Source: Alphaproteobacteria bacterium LSUCC0396
GTDB taxonomy: Bacteria; Pseudomonadota; Alphaproteobacteria; Puniceispirillales; Puniceispirillaceae
Length of the DNA: 64,000 nt
Direction of reading: 5' to 3'
Assembly: GCA_041228345.1 (NCBI GenBank)
Contig: CP166131.1
Coordinates: forward strand, 1,791,001-1,855,000
Under the pieces are notes generated by a model. That model made no database searches and was not told where the DNA came from. It saw nothing but the letters and a program-made list of their open reading frames with translations. Of the stretch, positions 32,228 through 41,786 are shown piece after piece. The position numbers were made by a program, and so were the translations under genes. Every line of letters starts with the position of its first letter. The first letter of the stretch is position 1.

Positions 32228-33436
32228 ATGCCGCATGATATAGATAACATGGTCCATTGGCACGAGCCAAAGCCTGGTGAAAAAGCCGGTTATGGACGCT
32301 TTGACCTGCCAAAATCTGACTATGATCAGTTTATGGAATCCGATGGTATTCCGATTGTAAGAGGTGTTGGTGTTTCCAAAGTGCAGAATTTGCCGCTTGT
32401 TGACTGGCCCCGCATGGGCGGTCGTGGCACCTATATCCAGCTGCATGGCACCGAGGGCAAATGGGGCAATTATGTTGTCGAAGTGCCCGCCGCTGGTGCG
32501 CTGAATGTTGAAAAACATATTTACGAAGAAATTTATCTTGTTGTGGAAGGGCGTGGCTCGACCGAGGTTTGGCTAGAAGAAAACGGCCCAAAACATGTTT
32601 TTGAATGGCAAACCGGATCAATGTTCTCAATTCCGGTCAATGCCTATCATCGGATTGTGAATGCAACATCGTCACCGGCGCTGCTGCTTGGAGGTACAAC
32701 CGCGCCGAATTTGATGAATCTAATTGGCAATCGTGATTTTATTTTCAATTGCCCTTACGAGTTTACCGACCGATTCTCGCCCGCAGCCGATTTTTACAAG
32801 CCGAATGATGATGTCGAGCCAGATCCGATTCGCGGTCTTGCTATGCGCCGCACAAATCTGGTGCCTGATGTGATGAATTGTGATTTGCCGCTTGATAACC
32901 GGCGCTCTCCTGGCTGGCGGCGTGTCGAACCGTTCATGACCGGCAATAAATTCTATCTTTGGATTGGTCAGCATGAGACTGGCAAATATTCCAAAGCACA
33001 CGCCCATTCGTCAGCCGCGGTTTTGGTATGTATCAAAGGGCGCGGCTACACCTATACATGGCCCGAAGAATGCGGTGTCAACCCGTGGCAGGATGGTCAT
33101 GCTGATAAGGTCAAGCGGGTCGATTATGAACCGGTTGGCTTGGTCAGTGCCGCACCGGGCGGTGCGCGCTGGTATCACCAACATTTTAATGCATCTGATG
33201 GGCCGTTCCGCCTCACTGCATGGTTTGGGCCACATCATCCGAGCCTTGTTACCGGCCTGCCGCCGGGAGAAAAACAGATCGACTATACCGGCATGGATGT
33301 GAATGAAGGGGGAACCTCAATCCCTTATTGGATGGAAGATCCAAAGCTTCGCAAAGAGTTCGAAGAAATGCTGGCCGAATATGGCCAAGAAAGTCGGATG
33401 GATCCATCGCTTTATGAAAAACCAGCTGGCAAATAG
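32228..33436 (+). CDS. Double-cupin protein (gentisate dioxygenase-like), copy 2
   Basis: A 402-residue bicupin. The N-half has VEKHIYEEIYLVVEGRGSTEVW and PVNAYHRIVN; the C-half has YSKAHAHSSAAVLVCIKGRGYTYTW and RWYHQHFNASDGP. It is a paralogue of 16599-17714. In both copies the C-terminal half keeps the fuller His set. It is followed 57 bp later by the second EutA-family gene, so the double-cupin/EutA pairing is repeated. Confidence 0.8.
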   Translation: MPHDIDNMVHWHEPKPGEKAGYGRFDLPKSDYDQFMESDGIPIVRGVGVSKVQNLPLVDWPRMGGRGTYIQLHGTEGKWGNYVVEVPAAGALNVEKHIYEEIYLVVEGRGSTEVWLEENGPKHVFEWQTGSMFSIPVNAYHRIVNATSSPALLLGGTTAPNLMNLIGNRDFIFNCPYEFTDRFSPAADFYKPNDDVEPDPIRGLAMRRTNLVPDVMNCDLPLDNRRSPGWRRVEPFMTGNKFYLWIGQHETGKYSKAHAHSSAAVLVCIKGRGYTYTWPEECGVNPWQDGHADKVKRVDYEPVGLVSAAPGGARWYHQHFNASDGPFRLTAWFGPHHPSLVTGLPPGEKQIDYTGMDVNEGGTSIPYWMEDPKLRKEFEEMLAEYGQESRMDPSLYEKPAGK

Positions 33437-33493
33437 CGCTGTCAGTATTGCTATGGGGTTTCAGCGCGATTTTGGAAGAAAGCATTTGCAGCC

Positions 33494-34975
33494 GTGACGA
33501 CGAATGAAAATACTGGCGGCCGCGTGTTTTTTTCCAGTGCTGAACGCAGCCTGATTGAGGAAGATGAAATTATCCTCAAGACGGTTGGCGTTGATATCGG
33601 CTCGGCGACGTCGCATATCCTGTTTTCCGAGATTTATCTCGAAAGGCTTGATACGCGATATATCGTCTCCAAGCGTGAAATCATCCATCGTTCGGAAATT
33701 TTGCTAACGCCCTATAGCCATGAGCAGGATATCGACAAGGACCGGCTTGGGCAGTTTTTCGACAAGCAATTCAAGCTGGCAGGCTTGGCACCTGATGATA
33801 TTGATACTGGTGCGTTGATTTTAACTGGTGTTGCGGTGCGCCGCCGCAATGCACGCGCCATTGGCGAGCTGTTTGCCGCCCAAAGTGGAAAATTTGTTTC
33901 GGTCAGTGCGGGTGACGGGCTTGAGGCCATTATGGCTGGGCATGGTTCGGGTGCGGTCGGGTTAACCGGCGGTGCTGATAATGATCGGTCTATGGTGTTG
34001 AATATCGACATTGGTGGCGGCACGACCAAGCTGGCAGCTTGTGGTGGGGGCGAGGTAAAACATTGCTCGGCAATTGATGCAGGTGCCCGGCTTGTGACGT
34101 TTGACCAGCAGAATATCATCACGCATATCGAACCTTTTGGGCAAAAATACCTCTTACTGGCAGGGCTTGATCTGCGGGTAGGTGATCCGATTTCAGACAG
34201 TCAAAAATCCCTGCTCGCCGATCTTATGGTTGATCAGATTATGGCCGCGATGGCGGGTGATGAGTTGGAGGGGCTGTACCGATTGCCCCCCCTGCCTGCG
34301 GGCAATGACTATCGCCAGATTATTTTTTCCGGCGGCGTCTGTGAATATATTGCCAACCCCGAATTGGCGACATTTGGTGATTTGGGGCAGGCCATCGCAA
34401 AGAGTATTTCCAGCCGGGTTGCGGCGCTTGATATTCCCTATCAGGCAGCCAATCTTGGCATTCGGGCGACCGTGATTGGCGCGTCGCAATATACGGTTCA
34501 GGTCAGTGGCTCGACCATCTATTTCGATCCTGCAGATGTTCTGCCAATTCGCAACGTACCGGTGATCGCGCCTGAATTGACGATTGGTGATGAGATTGAC
34601 GAGGCAATTGTTAAGGCTGAAATCATCGCGGCGCTGGCGCAGATGAACTTGGCCGATCCGGATCAGCCAGTTGCGCTTGCGGTACCGTGGCAAGGCTCGG
34701 CAAGTTTTGCTAGGCTTCAGGGGTTTGCCCGTGCCGTTCTTGGTGGTCTTAGAACAGTCATTGGGCGCGGGCATCCGCTGATACTGGTTGTTCGCGGTGA
34801 TATTGCGGGTCTGTTGGGAATTCATTTTCGTGTTGAAGAAGGCTTTGCCGGTCCGATCATTTCGATTGATGGAATTGAGGTTTCAAATTTCGATTTCATC
34901 GATATCGGTGATGTTATAAGATCAACCGGTTCCGCCCCTGTGGTTATTAAATCTCTCATTTTCCCGTCGGAGTAA
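33494..34975 (+). CDS. eutA: EutA-family reactivating ATPase, copy 2
   Basis: The 493-residue protein has the normal EutA length. It shows TVGVDIGSATSHILFSEIYLERL, LNIDIGGGTTKLAACGG, IIFSGGVCEYIAN and the family C-terminus FDFIDIGDVIRSTGSAPVVIKSL. It lacks the His-rich ends of copy 1. It starts at GTG 33494. As with copy 1, the expected partner EutBC is missing, and a double-cupin gene is the neighbour. It ends 4 bp before the TctB-type gene of TTT system 2. Confidence 0.85.
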   Translation: MTTNENTGGRVFFSSAERSLIEEDEIILKTVGVDIGSATSHILFSEIYLERLDTRYIVSKREIIHRSEILLTPYSHEQDIDKDRLGQFFDKQFKLAGLAPDDIDTGALILTGVAVRRRNARAIGELFAAQSGKFVSVSAGDGLEAIMAGHGSGAVGLTGGADNDRSMVLNIDIGGGTTKLAACGGGEVKHCSAIDAGARLVTFDQQNIITHIEPFGQKYLLLAGLDLRVGDPISDSQKSLLADLMVDQIMAAMAGDELEGLYRLPPLPAGNDYRQIIFSGGVCEYIANPELATFGDLGQAIAKSISSRVAALDIPYQAANLGIRATVIGASQYTVQVSGSTIYFDPADVLPIRNVPVIAPELTIGDEIDEAIVKAEIIAALAQMNLADPDQPVALAVPWQGSASFARLQGFARAVLGGLRTVIGRGHPLILVVRGDIAGLLGIHFRVEEGFAGPIISIDGIEVSNFDFIDIGDVIRSTGSAPVVIKSLIFPSE

Positions 34976-34979
34976 TGCC

Positions 34980-35492
34980 ATGACCGAATCCAGCCAGATA
35001 CCCGCTTTAGTCCGGTCACCCCTCGTGCCCGTAGCTCTGTTTGTTATGTCGGGCGGATTTGCGATCTGGAGTAATCAGCTGCCGGAAACTCCACGTATGA
35101 TGCCGTTTCTTGTTGCGGCAATCACCGCGATATTATGTGTATTCGACTTTTTGGCACGCGGTAACAGCCCTTTTGCGCAAAAGGTTGGGCATTGGCTAGG
35201 GGCTGATTTCAGCAACCGAGAAATGAAGCATAATCCAGCGATTGGCGCTGAAGTGGTTATAATATTATGGATGTTCCTGTGTGTTGGTCTAATGATGTTT
35301 CTAGGCATCTTACCAAGCATTTTTGTCTTTGTGCTGGTTTATATGCGCTATCAAGGTAAGCAAAGCTGGCGCAATTCCATTTTAGCTAGCATTGGAACCT
35401 TGTTATTTGTGGCTACCGTTTTTGAAATCCTGCTCCAATATAGTCTTTATCGCGGCGTGCTTTTTGATTCTAGAGGCTTTGACGCATGGTAG
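34980..35492 (+). CDS. tctB: TctB-family small permease, system 2
   Basis: The protein has 170 residues and four hydrophobic helices (about 13-30, 38-55, 85-105, 120-145), typical of TctB. It directly follows EutA copy 2. Its 3' end overlaps by 23 bp the convergent cysteine-hydrolase gene. Its TctC and TctA partners lie beyond that gene at 36295 and 37316, so the subunit genes are split. Confidence 0.75.
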   Translation: MTESSQIPALVRSPLVPVALFVMSGGFAIWSNQLPETPRMMPFLVAAITAILCVFDFLARGNSPFAQKVGHWLGADFSNREMKHNPAIGAEVVIILWMFLCVGLMMFLGILPSIFVFVLVYMRYQGKQSWRNSILASIGTLLFVATVFEILLQYSLYRGVLFDSRGFDAW

Positions 35493-36204
35493 ACTGCTTG
35501 CTGTAGGACTCGAAATCGGAGGTGCCAATCAAATCTGCATATTTCGCCTGACAGTCAAACAGAGCAACTTTATGTGATATTGAAAACCGATCAAAAACCG
35601 CATCAGCGATAATGAACGTATTGATCTGGCGGCTAAACGCATCAACGGCGCTGGCACGAACACACCCAGATGTAGTGCAGCCCACCAAAAACAATCCGTC
35701 GCAAGCTTGATTTTGAAACCAAGCCGGAAATTCGGTTTCAAAAAATATGCTGGGTGCGCCTTTGCCAAACACTAAATCTTCAGTGTATGGTGTAAGTTCG
35801 GCAATGATCCTATTGCCATCTTTAGTCGCGGAAAATGGCTTTGCGTCTTCAATAGCGCGGCCTGTTTTTGGGCTTTTTCTGCGCAGCCGCATCGCACTGC
35901 GCCGACTATAGGCGATGGGCATTTTTGCCAGCCTTGCAGCCGTCAATGCCCTTGAGATTAATGGTACGGCTTGCCAAGCTGATGGCCCACACGCTGTGCG
36001 CCGTTCGGTTGCTGCTGTCACAGCATCAATTCCTGGTGAGCCACAGAAATCATATGTCATGTCAATAACAACAAAGGCTGGTCGTTTCGGAAGTTGAAGT
36101 TCTTGACCGTAATGGCTTACACGTATGATTTCCACTTCCTGGTCAGACAACAGTGGCTCCCAATGGGAATTAAATTTTTTTTTCATTTTCCTATTTTTTT
36201 TCAT
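35470..36204 (-). CDS. Isochorismatase-family cysteine hydrolase
   Basis: A 244-residue hydrolase. The catalytic triad is visible as the Asp in FVVIDMTYDFCG, the Lys in LVFGKGAPSIFF and the Cys in VGCTTSGCVRASAVDAF. It resembles N-carbamoylsarcosine amidase and maleamate-type amidases. It would hydrolyse a small amide or related compound. It lies antisense between two plus-strand TTT genes and overlaps the tctB 3' end. The N-terminus is Lys-rich; ATG 36186 is an alternative start to 36204. Confidence 0.78.
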   Translation of the reverse strand: MKKNRKMKKKFNSHWEPLLSDQEVEIIRVSHYGQELQLPKRPAFVVIDMTYDFCGSPGIDAVTAATERRTACGPSAWQAVPLISRALTAARLAKMPIAYSRRSAMRLRRKSPKTGRAIEDAKPFSATKDGNRIIAELTPYTEDLVFGKGAPSIFFETEFPAWFQNQACDGLFLVGCTTSGCVRASAVDAFSRQINTFIIADAVFDRFSISHKVALFDCQAKYADLIGTSDFESYSKQSTMRQSL

Positions 36205-36294
36205 TAGGTTTTAGAATCATTAAAAAGTAGAGTAACCCTTGGTGCTGGCACTATACAACTTAATTGAAAAAGCTGGCAAAGTAGGGAGGGAAGA

Positions 36295-37242
36295 ATGTCA
36301 AATAGAATTATTGCGTCATTGTCGTGCGCAGCCGTAATACTGTTCGGGGCTGGAACCGCGACTGCAGACTGGCCAGAAAAACCAATCAAATTTGTTGTAC
36401 CTTATAGCACAGGTGGTGGGTTTGATGTCTATGTTCGCGCGGTTGCTCCAGAAATGGAAAAAATTTTGGGTGTTCCGGTTGTTCCGGAGAACATCCCAGG
36501 AGCTGGGGGGCAAAAAGGCGCTGCAACTGTTTATAAATCTGAACCAGATGGCTACACGATTGGAATTTTCAATGTTCCAGGCCTGACGGTTCCGCCACTT
36601 CTTGGCAAAAAGGTTGCTTACGATCTAGACCAGATAACTTGGTTGGGCAATCTCGCAAAAGACACCTACTCAATAGCGGTCAAGGCAGACTCGCCAATCA
36701 ACAGTTTGAAGGACCTTTGCTCACTCGGGCGCCCAGCAAAATTTTCTGATACTGGACCAGCATCTACATCTTCTGTAACGGCAAAAATATCGATGTCCTT
36801 GATTGACTGTCCCATGACTAACGTCACAGGTTACAAAGGCTCAAGCCAAACCATTGTAGCTGCAATGCGAGGTGAAGTTGATGCTACTCTAAAACCAATT
36901 GGTTCGCTCCAGAAATACGTAAAATCTGGAGACATGAAATTTATCGTCACATATGAGAATAAACCTTCCATTAAGGGTGTCTCATCGTCGAGGGAGCTTG
37001 GACACAATGAATTCGAAAAGTTGACGCTTTATCGGATTGTAGGAGGTCCTCCTGGATTGCCCAAAGATGTAGCTGACAAACTTGCAGACGCTCTTTTAAA
37101 AGCTGCAAACTCAGACGCAGTGAAAGAATGGTCGGCAAAATCAAAAAAGCCACTTGACCCAATTGGTGGAGCTGAAGCCAGCGTGCTGATGAGAGACCTT
37201 TCTGACTTTTATTCTAAATATAAAACAATATTAGCAGAGTAA
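36295..37242 (+). CDS. tctC: TctC-family substrate-binding protein, system 2
   Basis: A 315-residue periplasmic receptor. The signal peptide runs to about residue 24 (core ASLSCAAVILFGAGTATA, then DWPEKP). The mature part begins PIKFVVPYSTGGGFDVYVRA, followed by ENIPGAGGQKGAATVYKSEPDGYTIG. The start at ATG 36295 has a strong GGGAGGGAAG site. The gene and tctA behind it look more AT-rich than the flanking island. Confidence 0.87.
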   Translation: MSNRIIASLSCAAVILFGAGTATADWPEKPIKFVVPYSTGGGFDVYVRAVAPEMEKILGVPVVPENIPGAGGQKGAATVYKSEPDGYTIGIFNVPGLTVPPLLGKKVAYDLDQITWLGNLAKDTYSIAVKADSPINSLKDLCSLGRPAKFSDTGPASTSSVTAKISMSLIDCPMTNVTGYKGSSQTIVAAMRGEVDATLKPIGSLQKYVKSGDMKFIVTYENKPSIKGVSSSRELGHNEFEKLTLYRIVGGPPGLPKDVADKLADALLKAANSDAVKEWSAKSKKPLDPIGGAEASVLMRDLSDFYSKYKTILAE

Positions 37243-37315
37243 AAAAATCAGATTTGCGGGAAGAGCATATTGTTCTTCCCCTGTTTTGTTTTTCCAATAG
37301 ATTTGGCATTCTCAG

Positions 37316-38809
37316 ATGGGCTTTGACATTTTTTTTCATGCCTTACTTGGCGTTATAACAAGCGGTTCCTTTGTTTTCGTTTTGATTGGCGTGTTACTCG
37401 GGCTTTGCTTTGGGATTATCCCCGGCCTTGGCGGCACCACTGCTCTGGCACTATTGATCCCAATAACTTTTAGTATGGACTCACTTGATGCCATGTATCT
37501 TGCTGGTGGGGTCATGGGTGCCACTTCTTTTGGCGGTTCAATTACAGCAATCCTTTTAAACACTCCCGGGACCGCACCGAATGCTGCGACAACATTTGAT
37601 GGTTACCCGCTTGCCCAGCAGGGTAGGGCGGGAGAAGCAATTGGTGCATCGGCGACGGCTTCAGCGATGGGAGGGTTGATTGGTTTAATTACACTGATGT
37701 TGTTCATACCTTTAGCTAAAGAAATTGTATTGCTTTTTGGCCCAGTTGAATTTTTGTTACTAACAATACTGGGCTTGGTGGCTATTGCGGTTTCGTCTCG
37801 TGGCAAATTGCTGCGAGGTTTGATAGCGGGTGGTTTTGGGCTGCTATTAGCATTTGTTGGAGTAGATACTGTTTCAGGGCACACCAGATTTACACTAGAA
37901 ACCGATTATCTCTGGGATGGAATACCGCTAGTGCCAACACTTACCGGTCTTTTTGCAATTAGCCAGATGATAGAGCTTTCTTTGAAAGGTGGTTCTGTTG
38001 TTACGGAGAGGGTTAATGTCGGTAATTTAACAGGTTTATGGAAAGGCGTAGTTGCAGTGTTCAAACACTGGACTGTGCTGATTAGAGGGTCATTTATTGG
38101 AACCATTATCGGTGCAATTCCAGGCCTCGGTGGTACAGTGGCTTCTTTCATAGCTTATACCTCTACAGTCCAATCTTCTCGTGATCCGTCCAGCTTTGGT
38201 AAGGGAAATATTATAGGTGTGATCGCTCCTGAGAGCGCCAACAATGCCAAAGATGGCGGATCGTTGGTGCCAACTGTGGCTTTTGGCATACCTGGAAGTG
38301 CTGAAACAGCTGTTTTCCTTGGTATTTTGGTGCTCCATGGCATTGATCCAGGCCCTACCTTGTTACTTGAAAATGAACGAGAGGTTTATGGTTTAATCAT
38401 AGCTTTAACAATGTCTGCGGTTGGCGCATCATTGATTGGTCTTTTGACGGCAAGATGGCTGGTAAAAATAACGTTTGTGAATGTAAATATATTAGTTCCG
38501 TTAGTGGTTACTATTTCCTTAACTGGTGTTTATGTTTTGGAGGGTAAGCCAGGAGACGTAATTTTGGCTCTCGTAATGGGGATAGTCGGTTATTTTATGA
38601 TTCGTTTCGATTATCCACGCCTTACACTAGTTATTGCTTTGGTGCTTGGAGAAACTGCAGAAAGGTCATTCCATCAGTCACTAATGATTTCGGATAATAA
38701 TCTTGTTGGCCTAATTATGGAACGGCCGCAGGCGATCATATTAGTGCTTGCAACCCTGCTGACATTACTGTTGCCGGCGTTGCGCAAGCGCGGCAAAAAA
38801 ACCGCCTGA
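37316..38809 (+). CDS. tctA: TctA-family large permease, system 2
   Basis: A 497-residue membrane protein with about 11-12 helices. The hallmark loops are IIPGLGGTTALALLIPITF and AIPGLGGTVASFIAYTS, plus LLNTPGTAPNAATTFDG and FGIPGSAETAVFLG. It is a homologue of 9310-10809, but the two systems differ in gene order. The codon usage is more AT-rich than in system 1. It converges with pobA, 34 bp apart. Confidence 0.9.
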   Translation: MGFDIFFHALLGVITSGSFVFVLIGVLLGLCFGIIPGLGGTTALALLIPITFSMDSLDAMYLAGGVMGATSFGGSITAILLNTPGTAPNAATTFDGYPLAQQGRAGEAIGASATASAMGGLIGLITLMLFIPLAKEIVLLFGPVEFLLLTILGLVAIAVSSRGKLLRGLIAGGFGLLLAFVGVDTVSGHTRFTLETDYLWDGIPLVPTLTGLFAISQMIELSLKGGSVVTERVNVGNLTGLWKGVVAVFKHWTVLIRGSFIGTIIGAIPGLGGTVASFIAYTSTVQSSRDPSSFGKGNIIGVIAPESANNAKDGGSLVPTVAFGIPGSAETAVFLGILVLHGIDPGPTLLLENEREVYGLIIALTMSAVGASLIGLLTARWLVKITFVNVNILVPLVVTISLTGVYVLEGKPGDVILALVMGIVGYFMIRFDYPRLTLVIALVLGETAERSFHQSLMISDNNLVGLIMERPQAIILVLATLLTLLLPALRKRGKKTA

Positions 38810-38843
38810 TCACTGAAATGGGCCTCGCCGTTACCGCCCGTTA

Positions 38844-40019
38844 CTATAGCGGCAGGCCAACATAGTTTTCGGCCATCATCAAACGCCCGGCTGGTGAGGC
38901 GGTGATGTAATCCAGCTCTGCCTCTTTCATTTTCTGCTCAAATGGGTCGGCATTAAAGCGGTGCGTAAGGTTGGTCAGGTACCAACTAAAACGTTCGGTT
39001 TTCCAGACGCGCGCCAGCGCTTGTTGTGAGTAATGCGGCAATGCTGCGATATCATTATCTGCAAAGAAACTCTCAATTGCCTGATGCAAATAATAGATAT
39101 CGGAGAAGGCAAGGTTTAAGCCTTTGGCGCCAGTTGGCGGTACCACATGGGCGGCGTCACCAGCCAGAAGCAAACGTCCAAACTGCATGGGCTCGGCGAC
39201 AAAGCTCCTTAAAGGGGCGATGGATTTTTCCAGTGACGGGCCGGTGATCAGCTGCTCGGCAGTTTCGGCAGGCAGGCGGCGGCGCAATTCGTCCCAGAAA
39301 GCCTCGTCACTCCACCGGTTGATATGATCGGTTGGATCGCATTGGATATAATAGCGCGACCGGGTCATTGACCGCATCGAGCAAAGGGCAAAGCCGCGCT
39401 TATTATTGGCGTAAATCACCTCGGTTGAAACTGGCGGCGTATCAGCCAGCAGGCCAAGCCAGCCAAATGGATAGGCCTGCCCATAAGTGGTGATTGCGCT
39501 CTTGGGAATACTGGCACGGCAAACGCCGTGATAACCATCACATCCAGCAATAAGATCACAAGCGATCTCGATAGCCTCGCCGTTATGGATAAAGCGAATA
39601 AATGGCCGGTCACGGTCAAAATCATTAATCTGGACATTTTCAGCTGAATAGATGGTCAGGCTGCCGCCTGTGGCACGAAGATTACAAAGATCGAGGGTGA
39701 CCTCGGTCTGGCCATAGGCGGTCACGACCTTGCCATTGGTGGTCGTACCAAGCGGCACCGAAACCAGCCGGTCATCAAAGGCGATATTCACCGCGTGATG
39801 CGCGATACCCTCGGCGGCAAGCCGCGCCCCAGCCCCTGCACTGGTCAGCAGATCAACCGAGGTCTGTTCCAGAATACCAGCCCGAATCCGGGCTAGTACA
39901 TAATCCTTGGTCTGTCGTTCGAGGATGATATTGTCTATCCTGGCACGATCAAGCAGACAGCCAAGCAGCAATCCGGCGGGGCCTGCCCCAACAATGACGA
40001 CCTGTGTCTGTTTTACCAC
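38844..40019 (-). CDS. pobA: 4-hydroxybenzoate 3-monooxygenase
   Basis: A 391-residue flavoprotein hydroxylase that makes protocatechuate from 4-hydroxybenzoate with NAD(P)H and O2. The FAD motif is VVIVGAGPAGLLLG near the N-terminus, and the second FAD/substrate motif is LLLAGDAAHVVPPTGAKGLNLAFSD (about 280-304). RIRAGILEQTSVDLL and YNNKRGF-type segments match PobA. It is the last gene of the ligA-ligB-ligC-ligK-pobA run, so substrate supply and ring cleavage are co-transcribed. Confidence 0.92.
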   Translation of the reverse strand: MVKQTQVVIVGAGPAGLLLGCLLDRARIDNIILERQTKDYVLARIRAGILEQTSVDLLTSAGAGARLAAEGIAHHAVNIAFDDRLVSVPLGTTTNGKVVTAYGQTEVTLDLCNLRATGGSLTIYSAENVQINDFDRDRPFIRFIHNGEAIEIACDLIAGCDGYHGVCRASIPKSAITTYGQAYPFGWLGLLADTPPVSTEVIYANNKRGFALCSMRSMTRSRYYIQCDPTDHINRWSDEAFWDELRRRLPAETAEQLITGPSLEKSIAPLRSFVAEPMQFGRLLLAGDAAHVVPPTGAKGLNLAFSDIYYLHQAIESFFADNDIAALPHYSQQALARVWKTERFSWYLTNLTHRFNADPFEQKMKEAELDYITASPAGRLMMAENYVGLPL

Positions 40020-40064
40020 AACCGATTTCCATTCACCGTAATTGGCAGGGTTAGACCTGTTTGC

Positions 40065-40793
40065 CTAGCCCCGGTTTCGACAATCAATCCCGTTGAATTC
40101 GCCGAGGTCGTCAAGCGTATCGACATAGGTAAAACCGGCGGCGGCTAGGGCAGGGCGCATATTATAAAGATCAATGCCAAGTTCACCTGCGGCTAGTTTT
40201 TCCCGCTTGCTATCCTCGTTTGCAATCCGCTCATTCGCCTTGATCAGCACGTCATCGGCCTGTTTGCGGCTTATAACGCAAACGCCATCATCATCGCCGA
40301 CAATCACATCACCCGGAAAGACCAGCTGGCCAGCGCACACAATTGGCACATTTACCGCACCGGGGGTGTTTTTAACGGTGCCTTTTGACGAGATTGCCCG
40401 CGACCAGACGGGAAAATCCATCGCCTTCAAATCGGCGGCATCGCGTGTTCCCCCATCAATCACCAGCCCCAGAACACCGCGCGCCCGCGCCGAAGTTGCC
40501 AGCAGGTCACCAAAGAAACCATCTGTATTATCGGTTGTGCAGGCCACCACCAAAATATCGCCCGGCTGGCACATTTCAATCGCCACGTGAATCATCCAAT
40601 TATCACCGGGCTGGGCCAACACAGTGACCGCCGTGCCGCCAATCCGGGCGCCGGGATAGACCGGCCGGATATAGGGTTTAAAAAGGCCAATCCGGCCTTG
40701 CGCTTCATGCACGGTTGAAACACCAGCATTGCCAAGCCCGATGGCGGTTGCGGCATCGGCGCGCGTGATATTACGAACCGCGACTGTTTTCAT
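40065..40793 (-). CDS. ligK: 4-carboxy-4-hydroxy-2-oxoadipate aldolase (RraA-like)
   Basis: A 242-residue class II pyruvate aldolase. It shows the segments [37 protein letters not shown], and [17 protein letters not shown] with the catalytic Arg-Asp, then [14 protein letters not shown]. It splits the last intermediate of the protocatechuate 4,5-pathway into pyruvate and oxaloacetate. It lies 21 bp after ligC. A paralogue is at 26242-26922. Confidence 0.88.
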   Translation of the reverse strand: MKTVAVRNITRADAATAIGLGNAGVSTVHEAQGRIGLFKPYIRPVYPGARIGGTAVTVLAQPGDNWMIHVAIEMCQPGDILVVACTTDNTDGFFGDLLATSARARGVLGLVIDGGTRDAADLKAMDFPVWSRAISSKGTVKNTPGAVNVPIVCAGQLVFPGDVIVGDDDGVCVISRKQADDVLIKANERIANEDSKREKLAAGELGIDLYNMRPALAAAGFTYVDTLDDLGEFNGIDCRNRG

Positions 40794-40814
40794 TATCTTA
40801 TCCTTATTTTCGGG

Positions 40815-41771
40815 TTATTGGGTCATTGCCCGTTCAATTTCATGCATGACCTTCATCGCTGGCAGGCCCTGTGCAAGGCTTGAATTAGGTTCGCGTCCAT
40901 CGGCAATCGCCGCAATAAATTCACGGTCAATCAACTCGATTCCGTTCATTGACACATCAACCGCTGACACATCAATCTGCTGGCCCTTGCCGTCATAAAG
41001 ATCATCATAGCTGGCGACATAGGTGCCCTTGTCACATATATAGCGAAAATAGCTGCCAAGTGGCCCGTCATTATTAAATGATAAGGACAAGGTGCAAAGC
41101 TTGCCGGTTGAGGTTTTCATGATGATTGCCATATCCATGGCGATGCCAAGCTCAGGGTGCTTTGGTCCCTGAACAGCGTGAACTTCGCTAACCGGCTCGC
41201 CAGTCTGATATAAAAACAGATCAATCGTATGACAGGCATGATGCCATAACAAGTGATCCGTCCATGATCGTGGCTCGCCCTTGGCGTTCATATTGGTGCG
41301 GCGAAAGAAATAGGTTTGCACATCCATTTGCTGGATCGACAGCGCCCCTTTGCTAATTTCATTATGTACCCACTGGTGCGATGGGTTAAACCGGCGTACA
41401 TGGCCAACCATGCCAACAAGGCCGGTTTCGGCCTGTTTTGCCACCAGTCCTTCGGAATCAGCCAAATTGTCAGCCATCGGAATTTCGACCAGAACATGTT
41501 TGCCTGCCGCCATCGCTTTGATGCCCTGCTCGGCATGGAGCTGGGTTGGGGTGGCCAGAATTATTGCATCAACCCGGTCACTGGCGATAAAGGTGTCATA
41601 ATCATCAAAACGTAATGGCACATCGAATCTATCAGCAACGCCAGTGGCCTTTTCAATGGTGGTGGCCATAACGGCAGTAATGTCTACATCGCTAATCGCC
41701 CTTAACGCTTCGAGATGTTTGATACCAAACGCGCCATTTGCGCCGGCAACGCCGAGCCTTATTTTACTCAT
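40815..41771 (-). CDS. ligC: 4-carboxy-2-hydroxymuconate-6-semialdehyde dehydrogenase
   Basis: A 318-residue Gfo/Idh/MocA-family dehydrogenase. The Rossmann start is LGVAGANGAFGIKHLEAL, and the family motif VLVEIPMADNLADSEGLV holds the equivalent of the EKP strand. SWTDHLLWHHACHTIDLFLYQ matches LigC proteins. It oxidises the ring-fission product to 2-pyrone-4,6-dicarboxylate. It lies between ligB (15 bp) and ligK. Confidence 0.88.
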   Translation of the reverse strand: MSKIRLGVAGANGAFGIKHLEALRAISDVDITAVMATTIEKATGVADRFDVPLRFDDYDTFIASDRVDAIILATPTQLHAEQGIKAMAAGKHVLVEIPMADNLADSEGLVAKQAETGLVGMVGHVRRFNPSHQWVHNEISKGALSIQQMDVQTYFFRRTNMNAKGEPRSWTDHLLWHHACHTIDLFLYQTGEPVSEVHAVQGPKHPELGIAMDMAIIMKTSTGKLCTLSLSFNNDGPLGSYFRYICDKGTYVASYDDLYDGKGQQIDVSAVDVSMNGIELIDREFIAAIADGREPNSSLAQGLPAMKVMHEIERAMTQ

Positions 41772-41786
41772 CTTATCGGTACTTCC

